NCBI GenBank assembly: GCA_020848545.1
Contig: JADLHZ010000102.1
Location: forward strand, 62,001 to 126,000
DNA: 64,000 nt
Reading direction: 5' to 3'
Source of the DNA: Deltaproteobacteria bacterium
GTDB taxonomy: Bacteria > Myxococcota > JADLHZ01
Made by a program: the position numbers and the translations under genes. The notes under the pieces were generated by a model. The model made no database searches. It was not told the DNA's origin and saw nothing but the letters and a program-made list of their open reading frames with translations. Every line of letters starts with the position of its first letter. Within the stretch, counting starts at the first letter, position 1. Positions 35,500-44,831 of the stretch are shown here, piece by piece.

Positions 35500-35802
35500 G
35501 TGCTACCGAAGAATCGGCCCCCAACACACCCAGGCGAAGTTCTCCTCGAAGAGTATCTGAAGCCACTCGGAATGACGCAGACGAAGCTCGCGAAAAAGCT
35601 CGGCGTTCCCGTCCAGCGCGTCAACCAATTGATCAACGGCAAGCGTGGCATCACGGCCGAAACTGCGGTCCTGTTGGCGCGAACGTTGAAGGGCGATCCG
35701 CAGTTCTGGATGGATCTGCAGAGTCAGTACGATCTGTGGTTCGCGATGCGAGCACTCGGCTGGTCTCAGGCGACTGGCAGGCGACGCTCTGCGCACGACT
35801 GA
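35500..35802 (+). CDS. higA: HigA-type Xre-family antitoxin
   Basis: 100 residues. The HTH is [20 protein letters not shown] and [20 protein letters not shown], followed by [20 protein letters not shown]. It neutralises HigB and represses the operon. In the HigBA class the toxin gene comes first, as here. Confidence 0.9.
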   Translation: MLPKNRPPTHPGEVLLEEYLKPLGMTQTKLAKKLGVPVQRVNQLINGKRGITAETAVLLARTLKGDPQFWMDLQSQYDLWFAMRALGWSQATGRRRSAHD

Positions 35803-35841
35803 CGCGGATCCACCCGAAGGGGAAGAACCCGATGCGGCTAA

Positions 35842-35855
35842 AAATGGCGGGCCCG
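35842..35855. repeat. att-like direct repeat, right copy (inside tRNA-Arg 3' end)
   Basis: Same 14 bases as 35105-35118, same orientation, 737 bases apart. It overlaps the tRNA 3' end, so the tRNA remains intact while the left copy is the duplicated fragment. Confidence 0.6.
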
Positions 35856-35921
35856 GCAGGAGTCGAACCTGCGACCTTCGGATTCGTAGTCCGACGCTCT
35901 ATCCAGCTGAGCTACGGGCCC
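35845..35921 (-). tRNA. tRNA-Arg (anticodon ACG)
   Basis: Read on the minus strand: acceptor arm GGGCCCG pairs with CGGGCCC; D-arm AGCTC...GAGC; anticodon loop CTACGAA with ACG; T-loop GTTCGACTC; encoded 3' CCA. Length 77 bases with CCA. A34 would be inosine after editing, reading CGU/CGC/CGA. Confidence 0.95.
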
Positions 35922-35976
35922 CCTAAGAGAGGCGCGGTCTTGCACCATTCGTCGCAGCACTGTCAATATCTCACCC

Positions 35977-36435
35977 ATGCTGGCCCTTTTGTTCGTCGCC
36001 GCGGCCTCAGCGCCCCCGATCACGATCGTCAAAGACGATGACGCCGTGCCGAACGCGATCGCCGCGTTCAAAGGGAACGTCGTCATCGTGAAGTTCTGGG
36101 CCACCTGGTGCGATCCCTGCGTCGAAGAGTTTCCGCACTTCCTCGAGGTCGCGCGCGCGCATCCGCTGGCCAAGGTGGTCTCGGTGAGCGTCGACCTGAG
36201 GCAAGCGATCGACGCCGACGTGAAGCCGTTCCTGAAGGCGCACAAGGTGACGTTCCCGACCTACCTGCTCGACGTCGAGGATCCGTCGGTCGTCATGGCG
36301 AAGATCGACAAGGCGTGGAACGGCACGCTGCCTGCCACCTTCGTCTATGGAAAAGACGGCAAGCTGGCGAAGAGCTTCGTCGGACCGGCGAAGGACTTGA
36401 AGGCAACGGTCGAGAAGCTGCTCGCCGCGCCTTAG
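35977..36435 (+). CDS. TlpA-like thioredoxin-fold protein
   Basis: 152 residues. MLALLFVAAASAPPIT is a short signal peptide. WATWCDPC is the redox Cys pair (CxxC), with GTLPATFVYGKDGK holding the cis-Pro region. Predicted periplasmic thiol-disulfide reductase. Convergent with the gamma-glutamyltransferase gene. Confidence 0.8.
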   Translation: MLALLFVAAASAPPITIVKDDDAVPNAIAAFKGNVVIVKFWATWCDPCVEEFPHFLEVARAHPLAKVVSVSVDLRQAIDADVKPFLKAHKVTFPTYLLDVEDPSVVMAKIDKAWNGTLPATFVYGKDGKLAKSFVGPAKDLKATVEKLLAAP

Positions 36436-36445
36436 GCCGTCGTGT

Positions 36446-38119
36446 CTAATACCCCAACGCCGATCCGTCGCCGCGCGGATCCGACGCGCCGACGCGGCGG
36501 CCGTCCGGCAGCGCGCCGACGATCTGTGCGTTGCCCCAGTCGTCGTCGATCTTCAGCGTGTGGCCGAGATCCTTCAGCGCTTTCTGCGTGAGCCCGTCGA
36601 GGCCGAAGCGTTCGATCGACACGTGGTCCGGCCGCCATTGTTCGTGCACGCGCGGCAACGCGATCGCGCTCCACACGTCGGCGTCGAAGTCGATCAAGTG
36701 CACGAGCGCCCAGAACACCGTGGTGATGATCGTAGAGCCGCCAGGGCTGCCGAGCGCCCAACGCACCTTGTCGTCCTTCAGCACGATCGTCGGCGTCATC
36801 GAAGACAACGGCGTCTTTCGCGGCGCCACCGAGTTCGCTTCGCTGCCGACGAGCCCGTAGAGGTTCGGCACGCCAGGCGCGATCGCGAAGTCGTCCATCT
36901 GGTTGTTCAAGAGAACGCCGGTGCCCGACGCGACCAACGCCGAGCCGAAGGGACCGTTCACCGTCGTGGTGATCGCGACGGCGTTTCCGTCCGCGTCGAT
37001 GATCGAAAAGTGCGTCGTCTCTTTGTGCTCGGCGAAGGCGTCGGGCTTGCCGGCGTTGACGGCCTCCGACTTCGAGGCGCTCTTCATGTCGATCGAAGCG
37101 AGCAGCGACTTCGCGTAGTCCTTGCTGACGAGCCCCGCGACCGGCACGAACGTGAAGCCCGGATCGCCGAGGAAGGTCGCGCGATCGGCATAGACGCGGC
37201 GCATCGCCTCGACGGCGAAGTGGATCATCGCCGGCGAATGAAAGCCGAGCGCCTTCGGATCCTTCGTCTCGAGCATGTTCAACAGCTCGACGAGGTGCAC
37301 GCCGCCCGAGGACGGCGGCGGCTGCGAGAACACGCTGTAGCCGCGGTAGCTCGTCATCACTGGCTCGCGCCACTTCACTTCGTATTCGGCGAGATCGACG
37401 AGCGCGAGGATGCCGCCGTTCTGCACCACCGTGTCGACGATGCGCCGCGCGATGTCGCCTTTGTAGAACGCGTTGAGCCCGCCGGCTTGTATGGCCTTCA
37501 GAGTCTTCGCGAGATCCGGTTGCAGCCACTTGCCGCCGGTCTCGGGGAAGCGGTTGTTCTTCGTCCACGCGCTCTTGGTCGACTCGAAGCGCGCAAGCGT
37601 CTCGGCTTCCGAAAGAAACGCGCTGCCGAGCCGCGCCGACACCGTCACGCCGGTCTGGGCCAGCTTCACCGCCGGATCGAAGAGCTGCGCGAGCGGCTTC
37701 TTGCCGTATTTTTTGTGCAGCTCGATGAGCCCTGCGATCTGCCCAGGCACGCCGACCGCGAGCGCACCGGTCTGCGAGAGCTGCGGCTGCGCTTTGCCCT
37801 CGCGCACGTAGAGATCGCGGTGCGAGAGGATCGGCGCGCGCTCACGAAAGTCGAGGCAGCGCACTTGCTTCATGCGTGCGTCGTAGATCGTCGCAAAACC
37901 GCCGCCGCCGATGCCGCTCGACTGCGGCTCGGCCACGCTGAGCACGAGCGCCGCCGTCACCGCCGCGTCGAACGCGTTGCCACCGCTGCGCAGGATCTCG
38001 ACCGCGGCTTCACTCGCGTCGCGATTGGCCGTGGCGACCGCGACCTTGCTGGCGACGAGCTGGCCGGCGTGGGCGTCGAAGGTGACGAAGAAAACGATGC
38101 AAATGAGCGGCGCGCGCAT
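36446..38119 (-). CDS. ggt: Gamma-glutamyltransferase
   Basis: 557 residues from ATG 38119, giving a signal peptide (MRAPLICIVFFVTFDAHAGQ). Proenzyme with the nucleophile Thr in KETTHFSIIDADGNAVA, near residue 360, where the two subunits are separated by autocleavage. GIGGGGFATIYD and RVHEQWRPD are conserved. Periplasmic; moves the gamma-glutamyl group from glutathione or hydrolyses it. Confidence 0.9.
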   Translation of the reverse strand: MRAPLICIVFFVTFDAHAGQLVASKVAVATANRDASEAAVEILRSGGNAFDAAVTAALVLSVAEPQSSGIGGGGFATIYDARMKQVRCLDFRERAPILSHRDLYVREGKAQPQLSQTGALAVGVPGQIAGLIELHKKYGKKPLAQLFDPAVKLAQTGVTVSARLGSAFLSEAETLARFESTKSAWTKNNRFPETGGKWLQPDLAKTLKAIQAGGLNAFYKGDIARRIVDTVVQNGGILALVDLAEYEVKWREPVMTSYRGYSVFSQPPPSSGGVHLVELLNMLETKDPKALGFHSPAMIHFAVEAMRRVYADRATFLGDPGFTFVPVAGLVSKDYAKSLLASIDMKSASKSEAVNAGKPDAFAEHKETTHFSIIDADGNAVAITTTVNGPFGSALVASGTGVLLNNQMDDFAIAPGVPNLYGLVGSEANSVAPRKTPLSSMTPTIVLKDDKVRWALGSPGGSTIITTVFWALVHLIDFDADVWSAIALPRVHEQWRPDHVSIERFGLDGLTQKALKDLGHTLKIDDDWGNAQIVGALPDGRRVGASDPRGDGSALGY

Positions 38120-38230
38120 CAGAAGCACCACCTTAGCAGCGGCCCTGGCCCACAGCAAAACTGCGTGCGCAGCACGCGAGGGCGCCAGCCCGACGCTCGC
38201 AGATCCTCCATGCGCGAAGCGCATCATACG

Positions 38231-38245
38231 GGCCCCTTAGGGGCC
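38231..38245. other. Short palindrome GGCCCC-TTA-GGGGCC
   Basis: A 6-base perfect hairpin in the 227-base gap between ggt and the phosphatase gene. No T-run follows, so it is not a clear terminator. Confidence 0.3.
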
Positions 38246-38318
38246 GGAGCGAGCGCAGCGAGCGGGCCGGGGGCCTGACAACAGTCACCGCAACCGCGCA
38301 GCGGGAGCGATTGACGAG

Positions 38319-38348
38319 GACTCGGCGGAGCGCAGCGCGCGCCGAGTC
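38319..38348. terminator. Hairpin overlapping phosphatase stop, possible terminator
   Basis: GACTCGGCG (38319-38327) pairs with CGCCGAGTC (38340-38348), loop 12 bases. It covers the stop codon of the minus-strand phosphatase gene. No uridine run, so if it terminates transcription it would need a factor. Confidence 0.35.
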
Positions 38349-38958
38349 AGAGGGACCCCGCGTACGTCCACTCGGCGGGCTCGACGCTGACGAGGTGCAC
38401 GGCCAAGTTGTTGAAGCGCACGTGCGTCGGCATCTCGCCGTCGCCGAGCGCGAGCTGCATCAGCTGGCGCAGGACGCCGCCGTGCGTGACGACGACGATG
38501 TTCGGATGCGGCAGCTTGTCGAGCCAACGGCGAATCGCCGACACTGCCCGATCGCGGACCGTGGCGCGCGCTTCCCCACCTTCGACGGCGTAGTGCGGAT
38601 CATCGAGGAAGCGCTGGTACACGTCGCTGAACTGGGCCGCGACCTCGTCGCGCGAGCGACCTTCGAAGATGCCGTAGCAGAGCTCGCGCAGATCGGGGTC
38701 GAGGTGGATCGAACGCTCGGGCGTCGCGAACGCCAGCTCGGCCGACTCCTTGGCGCGCGAGAGGTCCGAAGAGACGACGGCGGTGGTCTTCGCGCAAAAG
38801 AGCTGCGGGCGCTTTTGCAGCCGAACGCGAAGCTTCTTCGCGGAGTCGCGGCCGGCGTCGCACAGCGGAACGTCGGTCTGGCCTTGATAGCGGTGCTCGA
38901 GGTTCCAAGCCGTCTCGGCGTGGCGAACCAAAAACAACGTGCGCAACCTGGCTCCCAT
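38347..38958 (-). CDS. Histidine phosphatase superfamily protein
   Basis: 203 residues from ATG 38958 (GGAGG about 13 bases upstream; the frame is open to 39066). LFLVRHAETAWNLEHRYQG holds the phosphohistidine RHA motif; later ELCYGIFEGRS (acid) and VVVTHGGVLRQLM (second His). Resembles the phosphoglycerate mutase/CobC/GpmB branch; substrate unknown. Divergent from the HD protein. Confidence 0.85.
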   Translation of the reverse strand: MGARLRTLFLVRHAETAWNLEHRYQGQTDVPLCDAGRDSAKKLRVRLQKRPQLFCAKTTAVVSSDLSRAKESAELAFATPERSIHLDPDLRELCYGIFEGRSRDEVAAQFSDVYQRFLDDPHYAVEGGEARATVRDRAVSAIRRWLDKLPHPNIVVVTHGGVLRQLMQLALGDGEMPTHVRFNNLAVHLVSVEPAEWTYAGSL

Positions 38959-39074
38959 AGTCGAAGAAAGACCTCCCGCTCGCTCATGATCGTGCGAAAT
39001 ACAACTTTGGTTGTCACTTTTCTCAGTCATGTTTTCGATGCGGGCAAGATTGTCACGCGCTATCACCCCGGCAC

Positions 39075-40346
39075 GTGAGCGCGCGCACAGTGAACATCCG
39101 CGACCCCATCCACGGCACGATGTGGGTGAGCAACGAAGAGCGCGCCATCATCGACACCCAAGCCGTGCAGCGCCTGCGCAACGTGCGGCAGCTGGGCTTT
39201 GCCGACCTTGCTTATCCCGGCGCCACCCACTCCCGCTATTCGCACTCGCTCGGCGCCATGCACGTCGCCGGCAAGCTCGCCGACGTCGTATTCGGCGCGC
39301 TGCCTGCCGCCGATCGCGAGTTTCTCTCGCAACGCGTGCGCTTGGCGGCGCTGCTTCATGACGTGGGCCACGCCCCGATGTCGCATACGAGCGAACGGCT
39401 GATGCCAAAAGTGTCGACGCTCGGCCTCCCGGCGTGGGCGATCGACGCGGGCGAGGATCAAGCGACGCACGAGGACTACACCGTGCTGCTCGTCCTGCGC
39501 TCGCACTTGGGGGCTGCGATCGACGCGGGCTTCGGCGCCGGCATGGCCAACGACGTCGCGTGCATCATCGCCGGCAAGCTCGATGGAAAGAGCAGCTTCG
39601 TGCGCGGCGGCGTCGATTATTTTCCGGTCCTGCGCCAGCTCGTCAGCAGCGAGATCGACGTCGATCGCATGGACTACCTCTTGCGCGACTCGTTCTACAC
39701 CGGCGTGAGCTACGGCAAGTACGATCTCGATTGGCTGTGCCAAGCCGCGAGCTGCCATGTGCACGAAGGCGCGGCGCACTTGGCGCTCGGCAACCGCGCG
39801 ATCTTCGCGTTCGAGGACTTCCTCCTCTCGCGCCTGCACATGTTCCTCGCCGTCTATTATCACTACATCCCGGTCGGCTTCGATCACCTGATGATGCGCT
39901 ACGCGCAGGACGCGCCCGGCGATTACGTCTTCCCGAGTGATGCCGAAGCGTACGTCACGCGCGACGACGTCCACTTCGTGACCGCGCTGCGCTCGTCGCA
40001 AAACGTATGGGCGAAGCGGCTCGCGTATCGACGTGGCTATCGCTTGCTGCTCGAGACCACCGAGCGCGATCGCCCGGTGCCGAAGGCCGCCGTGCTCGAG
40101 GCGCTGAAAGACGCGAAGATCGACGCGTTCGAAACGACCGCCTCCGGCGTGCTCTCGAAGTACTTTGGCGATCGCTCGGAGCTGCCGATCTTCGTCATCA
40201 ACGACGCGCTGTCGCAGGTGACGCGGCTCGACGAGTACACGCCGCTCTTCGAGCGCTACCGCCAGAGCGTGATCGTCACGCGCATCTACGTCGATCCCGA
40301 CCGCATCGACGATGGCCGCGCGATCACCAAGAAGATCCTAGGCTGA
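39075..40346 (+). CDS. HD-domain phosphohydrolase (SAMHD1/dGTPase-like)
   Basis: 423 residues from GTG 39075. IRDPIHGTMWVSNEE at the start is typical of the bacterial SAMHD1-like family. GATHSRYSHSLG and LAALLHDVGHAPMSH give the H...HD metal site; DVDRMDYLLRDS gives the final D. Likely a dNTP triphosphohydrolase or related. Its stop overlaps the convergent ygfZ gene by nine bases. Confidence 0.87.
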   Translation: MSARTVNIRDPIHGTMWVSNEERAIIDTQAVQRLRNVRQLGFADLAYPGATHSRYSHSLGAMHVAGKLADVVFGALPAADREFLSQRVRLAALLHDVGHAPMSHTSERLMPKVSTLGLPAWAIDAGEDQATHEDYTVLLVLRSHLGAAIDAGFGAGMANDVACIIAGKLDGKSSFVRGGVDYFPVLRQLVSSEIDVDRMDYLLRDSFYTGVSYGKYDLDWLCQAASCHVHEGAAHLALGNRAIFAFEDFLLSRLHMFLAVYYHYIPVGFDHLMMRYAQDAPGDYVFPSDAEAYVTRDDVHFVTALRSSQNVWAKRLAYRRGYRLLLETTERDRPVPKAAVLEALKDAKIDAFETTASGVLSKYFGDRSELPIFVINDALSQVTRLDEYTPLFERYRQSVIVTRIYVDPDRIDDGRAITKKILG

Positions 40347-41174
40347 GGGCCACGGCAACACGCGCGCTTCGACGCCGCCGACAGTGACCGTCGCAGCGTC
40401 CGCCGCGGCAGCCTTCAAGTATGCGAGCGCGATGTGGTCCTGCTCGCCGGCGAGCGACGCGGCGCTGGTCACGATGCCTACGTTTTCACCGGCGAGGACG
40501 AGCGCGGCACCGGCGACGAGCGGCTGCGGCGCGGCCAGGCGGACGAGCGACCGTTGCACCTTCTTGTAGGTGTCGAGCCGCGCGACGACTTCTTGGCCAA
40601 CGTAGCAGCCTTTCTCCCAATCGATGAGCGCGCCGAGGCGGGCTTCGTGCGGGTTGTACTCTTCGGAGAGCTCGCGCCCGTACGCCGCGATCCCGTCGCG
40701 CACCCGCATGTACTCGAAGCGCTCGGGGCCGAGCGGCGAGAGCCCGCTCGTCGCCGCCTCGACGGCCGCCGCGGGCCCGATCACGTGCGTTCCGAGCACG
40801 CCGGCCACGCGACCGGTGACGACAAAGCCCTTGGCCGGCGCAGGCGCTTCGCCGCCGAGCACATGCGCGACCGGCCACGGCGCCGCCGCGAGCTGTACGT
40901 CTTCACGGAAGATCATCTTGTCGATCCACTCGCCGGCGACCGACGCCGGCCCGCGGGTGACGAGCCACAAGGCCTCCTCGCGAAAGATCATCGTGACGAC
41001 GTCGACGATCCGGCCTTTCTCGGTCGTGATCACGTTGTCGACGACCTCGCCGACCGCGCGCTCGACGACGCCGTTCGTGCTCAGCCGCTGCACGAGGTCG
41101 CGGCCGTCTTTGCCTTGGATGCGCAGCACGCCGAGCTCGCGGCGGAGAATGACTTCGGCCATGGCGGCGTTCAT
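40338..41174 (-). CDS. ygfZ: YgfZ/GcvT-type folate-binding protein
   Basis: 278 residues. KGCYVGQEVVARLDTYKKVQ contains the YgfZ signature K-G-C-Y-x-G-Q-E; RFEYMRVRDGIAAYGRELS is the preceding family element. YgfZ uses tetrahydrofolate to help assemble or repair Fe-S clusters. ATG 41174 or ATG 41162 may be the start. Confidence 0.85.
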   Translation of the reverse strand: MNAAMAEVILRRELGVLRIQGKDGRDLVQRLSTNGVVERAVGEVVDNVITTEKGRIVDVVTMIFREEALWLVTRGPASVAGEWIDKMIFREDVQLAAAPWPVAHVLGGEAPAPAKGFVVTGRVAGVLGTHVIGPAAAVEAATSGLSPLGPERFEYMRVRDGIAAYGRELSEEYNPHEARLGALIDWEKGCYVGQEVVARLDTYKKVQRSLVRLAAPQPLVAGAALVLAGENVGIVTSAASLAGEQDHIALAYLKAAAADAATVTVGGVEARVLPWPSA

Positions 41175-41230
41175 CGCGTGGGCGGCTCGGAAAAAGCAAC
41201 GGTGGCGGCGGGCTGGCCGATATCGCAGGC

Positions 41231-42403
41231 ATGAAGATCGTGCCGAAGACGACCGTGCAAGGGCCGGAAACCACTGGCGAAACGCCTAAGCCGGTGACCA
41301 AAGCCGGGACGCCCGCGCCGTCGTTTGGGGACCACGCGGCGCTTGCGCTCGTCGGAGCCGCGCCGGCGCCGCGCCCGGTGCAGAAGAGCAGCGACAGCAA
41401 CGTGACGACGCGGCTGCACCGTATCGCTTCGCTCGGCGGCGGCCAGACCGCGCAGCGCTTCGCGGCGATCGATCTCGGCAGCTCGAGCGTGAAGATGTTG
41501 ATCCAAGAGCGCGGCGAAGACGGCAAAATGAGGACGCTGCACGACGAAAAGATCGGCTGCGCGCTCGGCAAAGACGTGCCGGCGAACGGCGCGATTCCAC
41601 AGAAGAACATGCAACGCGCCGTCGATGCGCTGAAGGACCTCTTGAAGATCGCCGACTCGTTCGGCGTCGCGCCGGAAGCGATCCCGATGATCACGACGGC
41701 CGTCGTCAGGAACAGCACGAACGGCGCCGCGTTCGCCGACCAACTGCGCAAAGACCTCGGCCTGAAGCAACTGAAGATCCTGAGCGGCCCCGAAGAGGCC
41801 GAGCGCGGCTACAAGGGCGCGATCGCCATGATGAACGGCGCGCCCGGACGCTACGCGACGCTGGACCTCGGCGGCGGCAGCTTCCAGCTCGCGATCGGTG
41901 ACGAGAAGACGTTGGAGGCCGGCGGCAGCTCGCAGGTCGGCAGCAACAAGATCGTGCAACAGCTGCTGCCGGGCGAGATCCTCAACGCCAAAGACTTCGC
42001 CGCGGCCGACGCGCTCTTGCTCGCCGACAAAGACGCCAAGATGCCGCTCGACGTGGCGTTGCTCCAAGGCCGCACGCTCGTCGCCACCGGCGGCATCTCG
42101 AAGTTCTTGCGCGCGCATCTCGGCAAGGACGTGATCAGCGCGAGCGAGATCGATGCGCTGCGAAAGAGCATGGGCGCGATTGGCTTCGACGCGCGCGTGC
42201 CGCTGATCCAAGCGGGGAAAGACGCCGACACCTTGAAGGCGCTCGGCGTCGACACGGCGCCGGAAGCGCGCGACTACGGCGTCAAGCTCGTCGCCTCGAC
42301 AACGCTGCTCCTGCACATCTTGAACGGCATCGCTGCCAGCGAAGTCCGCGTCAGCGAGACCGATTCGCGCCACTCCCTGGTGCTCGAAAGCGCCGCCAGC
42401 TAA
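41231..42403 (+). CDS. Ppx/GppA phosphatase family protein
   Basis: 390 residues. An unstructured ~75-residue N-terminus rich in Pro/Thr/Ala precedes AAIDLGSSSVKMLI (phosphate-1) and then TLDLGGGSFQLAIGD (phosphate-2). The family includes exopolyphosphatase and pppGpp phosphatase; I cannot say which. It is about 80 residues short of the two-domain E. coli enzymes' length. Followed closely by gpsA. Confidence 0.82.
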   Translation: MKIVPKTTVQGPETTGETPKPVTKAGTPAPSFGDHAALALVGAAPAPRPVQKSSDSNVTTRLHRIASLGGGQTAQRFAAIDLGSSSVKMLIQERGEDGKMRTLHDEKIGCALGKDVPANGAIPQKNMQRAVDALKDLLKIADSFGVAPEAIPMITTAVVRNSTNGAAFADQLRKDLGLKQLKILSGPEEAERGYKGAIAMMNGAPGRYATLDLGGGSFQLAIGDEKTLEAGGSSQVGSNKIVQQLLPGEILNAKDFAAADALLLADKDAKMPLDVALLQGRTLVATGGISKFLRAHLGKDVISASEIDALRKSMGAIGFDARVPLIQAGKDADTLKALGVDTAPEARDYGVKLVASTTLLLHILNGIAASEVRVSETDSRHSLVLESAAS

Positions 42404-42412
42404 GCTCACCGG

Positions 42413-43429
42413 GTGAGCTACGGCGTCACCCTCGATCGCATCACGGTATTAGGCGGCGGATCCTTCGGCATCGCGCTCGCGGTTCACCTGGCCGAGAAGC
42501 ACAAGCACGTCGCGCTGTGGGAGACGAACCAAGCGCGTGCTGAGGCCTGCGCGAAGCACCGTGAAGATCCGCAGCTCCTCCCCGGCGTGCGCTTGCGTGA
42601 GTCGATCGCGATCGGCTCGGACATCGGCGCGGCGTTGAGCGGCACCCAAGCGATCGTGATCGCGGTGCCATCGGCCGCGGTGCGTGAAGTGACGACGCTC
42701 GTCCGCCAGCGCATCACCGGCAAGCTGCCGCTCGTCATCTGCGCCGCCAAGGGCATCGAGCTCGACACGCTCGCGCTGATGTCCGACGTTTGCGAAGCGA
42801 CGCTCGGCGCGAAGGAAGAGATCGCGTACCTGAGCGGCCCGTCGTTCGCGCTCGAAGTGGCGCAAGGTCTGCCGACGTCCGTCGTCATGGCGGCGCACGG
42901 CGAAGAGACCGCGACGCACGCGCAGAACATCGTCTCGATGCCGTCGTTTCGCGGCTACTCGTCGACCGACGTCATCGGCGTCGAGATCGCCGGCGCGCTC
43001 AAGAACGTGCTCGCGATCGCCGCCGGCGCCGTCGACGGCATGGGCCTCGGCATGAACGCGCGGGCGGCGATGATCACGCGCGGCCTCAACGAGATCAGCC
43101 GGCTCGGGCAGAAGCTCGGGGCCAACCCGCTGACGTTCTTGGGCCTCGCGGGCGTCGGCGACCTCGTGCTCACCTGCACCGGCGAGCTTTCGCGCAACCG
43201 CCGCGTCGGCATCGCGCTCGGCAAAGGGCACACCTTGAAGCAAGCGCTCGCCGAGGTGAAGACCGTGGCGGAAGGCGTCGGCACGGCGAAGGCGGCGCAC
43301 GCGCTCGCGCAGAAACACGGCGTCGACGTGCCGATCATCGAGGCCGTGTACCAAGTGGCGCATCAAGGCCTGCCGGTGACCGAGGCGCTCCGCGCGTTGA
43401 TGTCGCGCACGCTCAAAGCAGAGTGGTGA
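42413..43429 (+). CDS. gpsA: Glycerol-3-phosphate dehydrogenase (NAD(P)+)
   Basis: 338 residues from GTG 42413. VLGGGSFGIALAVHLAEKHK is the NAD-binding loop; SGPSFALEVAQGLPTSVVMA and KNVLAIAAGAVDGMGLGMN hold the catalytic Lys region; LGLAGVGDLVLTCTGELSRN is characteristic. Makes sn-glycerol-3-phosphate for membrane lipids. Nine bases after the Ppx/GppA-like gene. Its 3' end overlaps the convergent adenylation gene by 17 bases. Confidence 0.92.
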   Translation: MSYGVTLDRITVLGGGSFGIALAVHLAEKHKHVALWETNQARAEACAKHREDPQLLPGVRLRESIAIGSDIGAALSGTQAIVIAVPSAAVREVTTLVRQRITGKLPLVICAAKGIELDTLALMSDVCEATLGAKEEIAYLSGPSFALEVAQGLPTSVVMAAHGEETATHAQNIVSMPSFRGYSSTDVIGVEIAGALKNVLAIAAGAVDGMGLGMNARAAMITRGLNEISRLGQKLGANPLTFLGLAGVGDLVLTCTGELSRNRRVGIALGKGHTLKQALAEVKTVAEGVGTAKAAHALAQKHGVDVPIIEAVYQVAHQGLPVTEALRALMSRTLKAEW

Positions 43430-44831
43430 CGCGCGTCTTCAACGCCGGCCGATCGATCTTCTGCGAGCTGTTCAAGGGCAGCGCGTCGAGCACGAGCACG
43501 CGCGCCGGCCGATAAGCCTCAGGCAACGCTCCCCGCAAGAACGTCTGCAGCGCGGCCTCGTCCGGAGCGACGCCGGGCTTCGCAGCGACGCACGCGATGA
43601 TGCGCTGCTCCGCCTCGTCGCCGACGACGACGCATGCGGCGCTGGCGATCGCGCCATGCGTGAGCAGCGTCGCCTCTACGTCGCCGAGCTCGATGCGATG
43701 GCCGCGGATCTTCACTTGGTCATCGAGCCGACCGAACAGGTCCACTTCGCCGTTCGCCGTCAGCCGCGCACGATCGCCCGTCAGGTACATGCGCTTGCCG
43801 GGCCAAAACGGATCCGGCACGAAGCGCGCGGCAGTCAGCGCCGGCTGATGATGGTAGCCCTCGGCCACACCATCTCCGGAGATCGCGAGCTCGCCTTCGG
43901 CCGCGGGCTTCAGCGCTTCATCGAGCACGTAGACGCGCGTATTGGCGATCGGCTTTCCGACGGTGACGCGCCCGACGGGCACGTGCAGCTCTTTGGCGGT
44001 CGACCACACGGTCGTCTCCGTCGGGCCGTAGAGGTTCCACAGCCGCACGCCCTGCGCGAGCAACGCTTCGGCGGTCACCGCATCGAGCGCTTCACCGCCG
44101 CAGAACAGGCGCACCCTCGGCGGAAAGACGATCTTCTGCGCGAGCAGCACGCGGTAGGTGCTCGGCGTCGCTTGCATGCAGGTGACGCCGTGCGCCGCGA
44201 TCAACGCCTCGATGCGCCGCGCGTCGACGGACTCGCCTTCTTTGGCGATCACGGTCTTCGCTGACGCCACGAGCGGCACGAAGATCTCGAGCGCGGCGAT
44301 GTCGAACGACCAATTCGTCAACGCGAGCATCACGTCGCTCGAACGAAACTCGAGCGTCGTCCGCATCGCTTCGACAAGGTTCGTCAACGCCGAGTGCGGC
44401 ACGCGCACCGCCTTCGGCTTGCCGGTCGAGCCGCTCGTGTACATGAGGTACGCCAGCGCTGCCGGCGGTGCGATCGGTCGCGATGCCGCAGGCTCCACGG
44501 TCTCGACATCGATCACCGGCAGCCCGCTCGCCGCCACCTTCGCGCGCCATCGTTCGACCGTCACGACCGTCGACGCCCGAGAGTCGACGAGCATGTGCTC
44601 GATGCGCGCCTCAGGAAACGTGGGATCGATCGGCACGTACGCGCCACCGGCGGCCCACGCGCCGTACATCGCCGCCACCGCGTGCTTCGTGCGCGGCAAG
44701 AGCAGCGCGACGATGCGCTCGGTCGGCGCCGGGATGGCCTGGAGCTCCTCGGCGATGGCGCCCGCGTAACGGATCAGCTCGTCGTGCGTCCACGCGCCGT
44801 CAGCGTCGACGAGCTGCGCGGCGGAGCTCAA
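43413..44831 (-). CDS. Stand-alone NRPS-type adenylation enzyme
   Basis: 472 residues with intact core motifs: A3 LMYTSGSTGKPKAV, A4 NWSFDIAALEIF, A5 NLYGPTETTVWS, A7 YLTGDRARL, A8 GRLDDQVKIRGHRIELGD, A10 LPLNSSQKIDRP (catalytic Lys). It has no carrier or condensation domain, so it must load a carrier protein in trans. The Asp in A4 (FD) indicates an alpha-amino acid substrate by analogy with GrsA. I did not derive the full code. Start ATG 44831 overlaps the hflX stop (ATGA). See the degenerate A domain at 60224. Confidence 0.86.
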   Translation of the reverse strand: MSSAAQLVDADGAWTHDELIRYAGAIAEELQAIPAPTERIVALLLPRTKHAVAAMYGAWAAGGAYVPIDPTFPEARIEHMLVDSRASTVVTVERWRAKVAASGLPVIDVETVEPAASRPIAPPAALAYLMYTSGSTGKPKAVRVPHSALTNLVEAMRTTLEFRSSDVMLALTNWSFDIAALEIFVPLVASAKTVIAKEGESVDARRIEALIAAHGVTCMQATPSTYRVLLAQKIVFPPRVRLFCGGEALDAVTAEALLAQGVRLWNLYGPTETTVWSTAKELHVPVGRVTVGKPIANTRVYVLDEALKPAAEGELAISGDGVAEGYHHQPALTAARFVPDPFWPGKRMYLTGDRARLTANGEVDLFGRLDDQVKIRGHRIELGDVEATLLTHGAIASAACVVVGDEAEQRIIACVAAKPGVAPDEAALQTFLRGALPEAYRPARVLVLDALPLNSSQKIDRPALKTRVTTLL

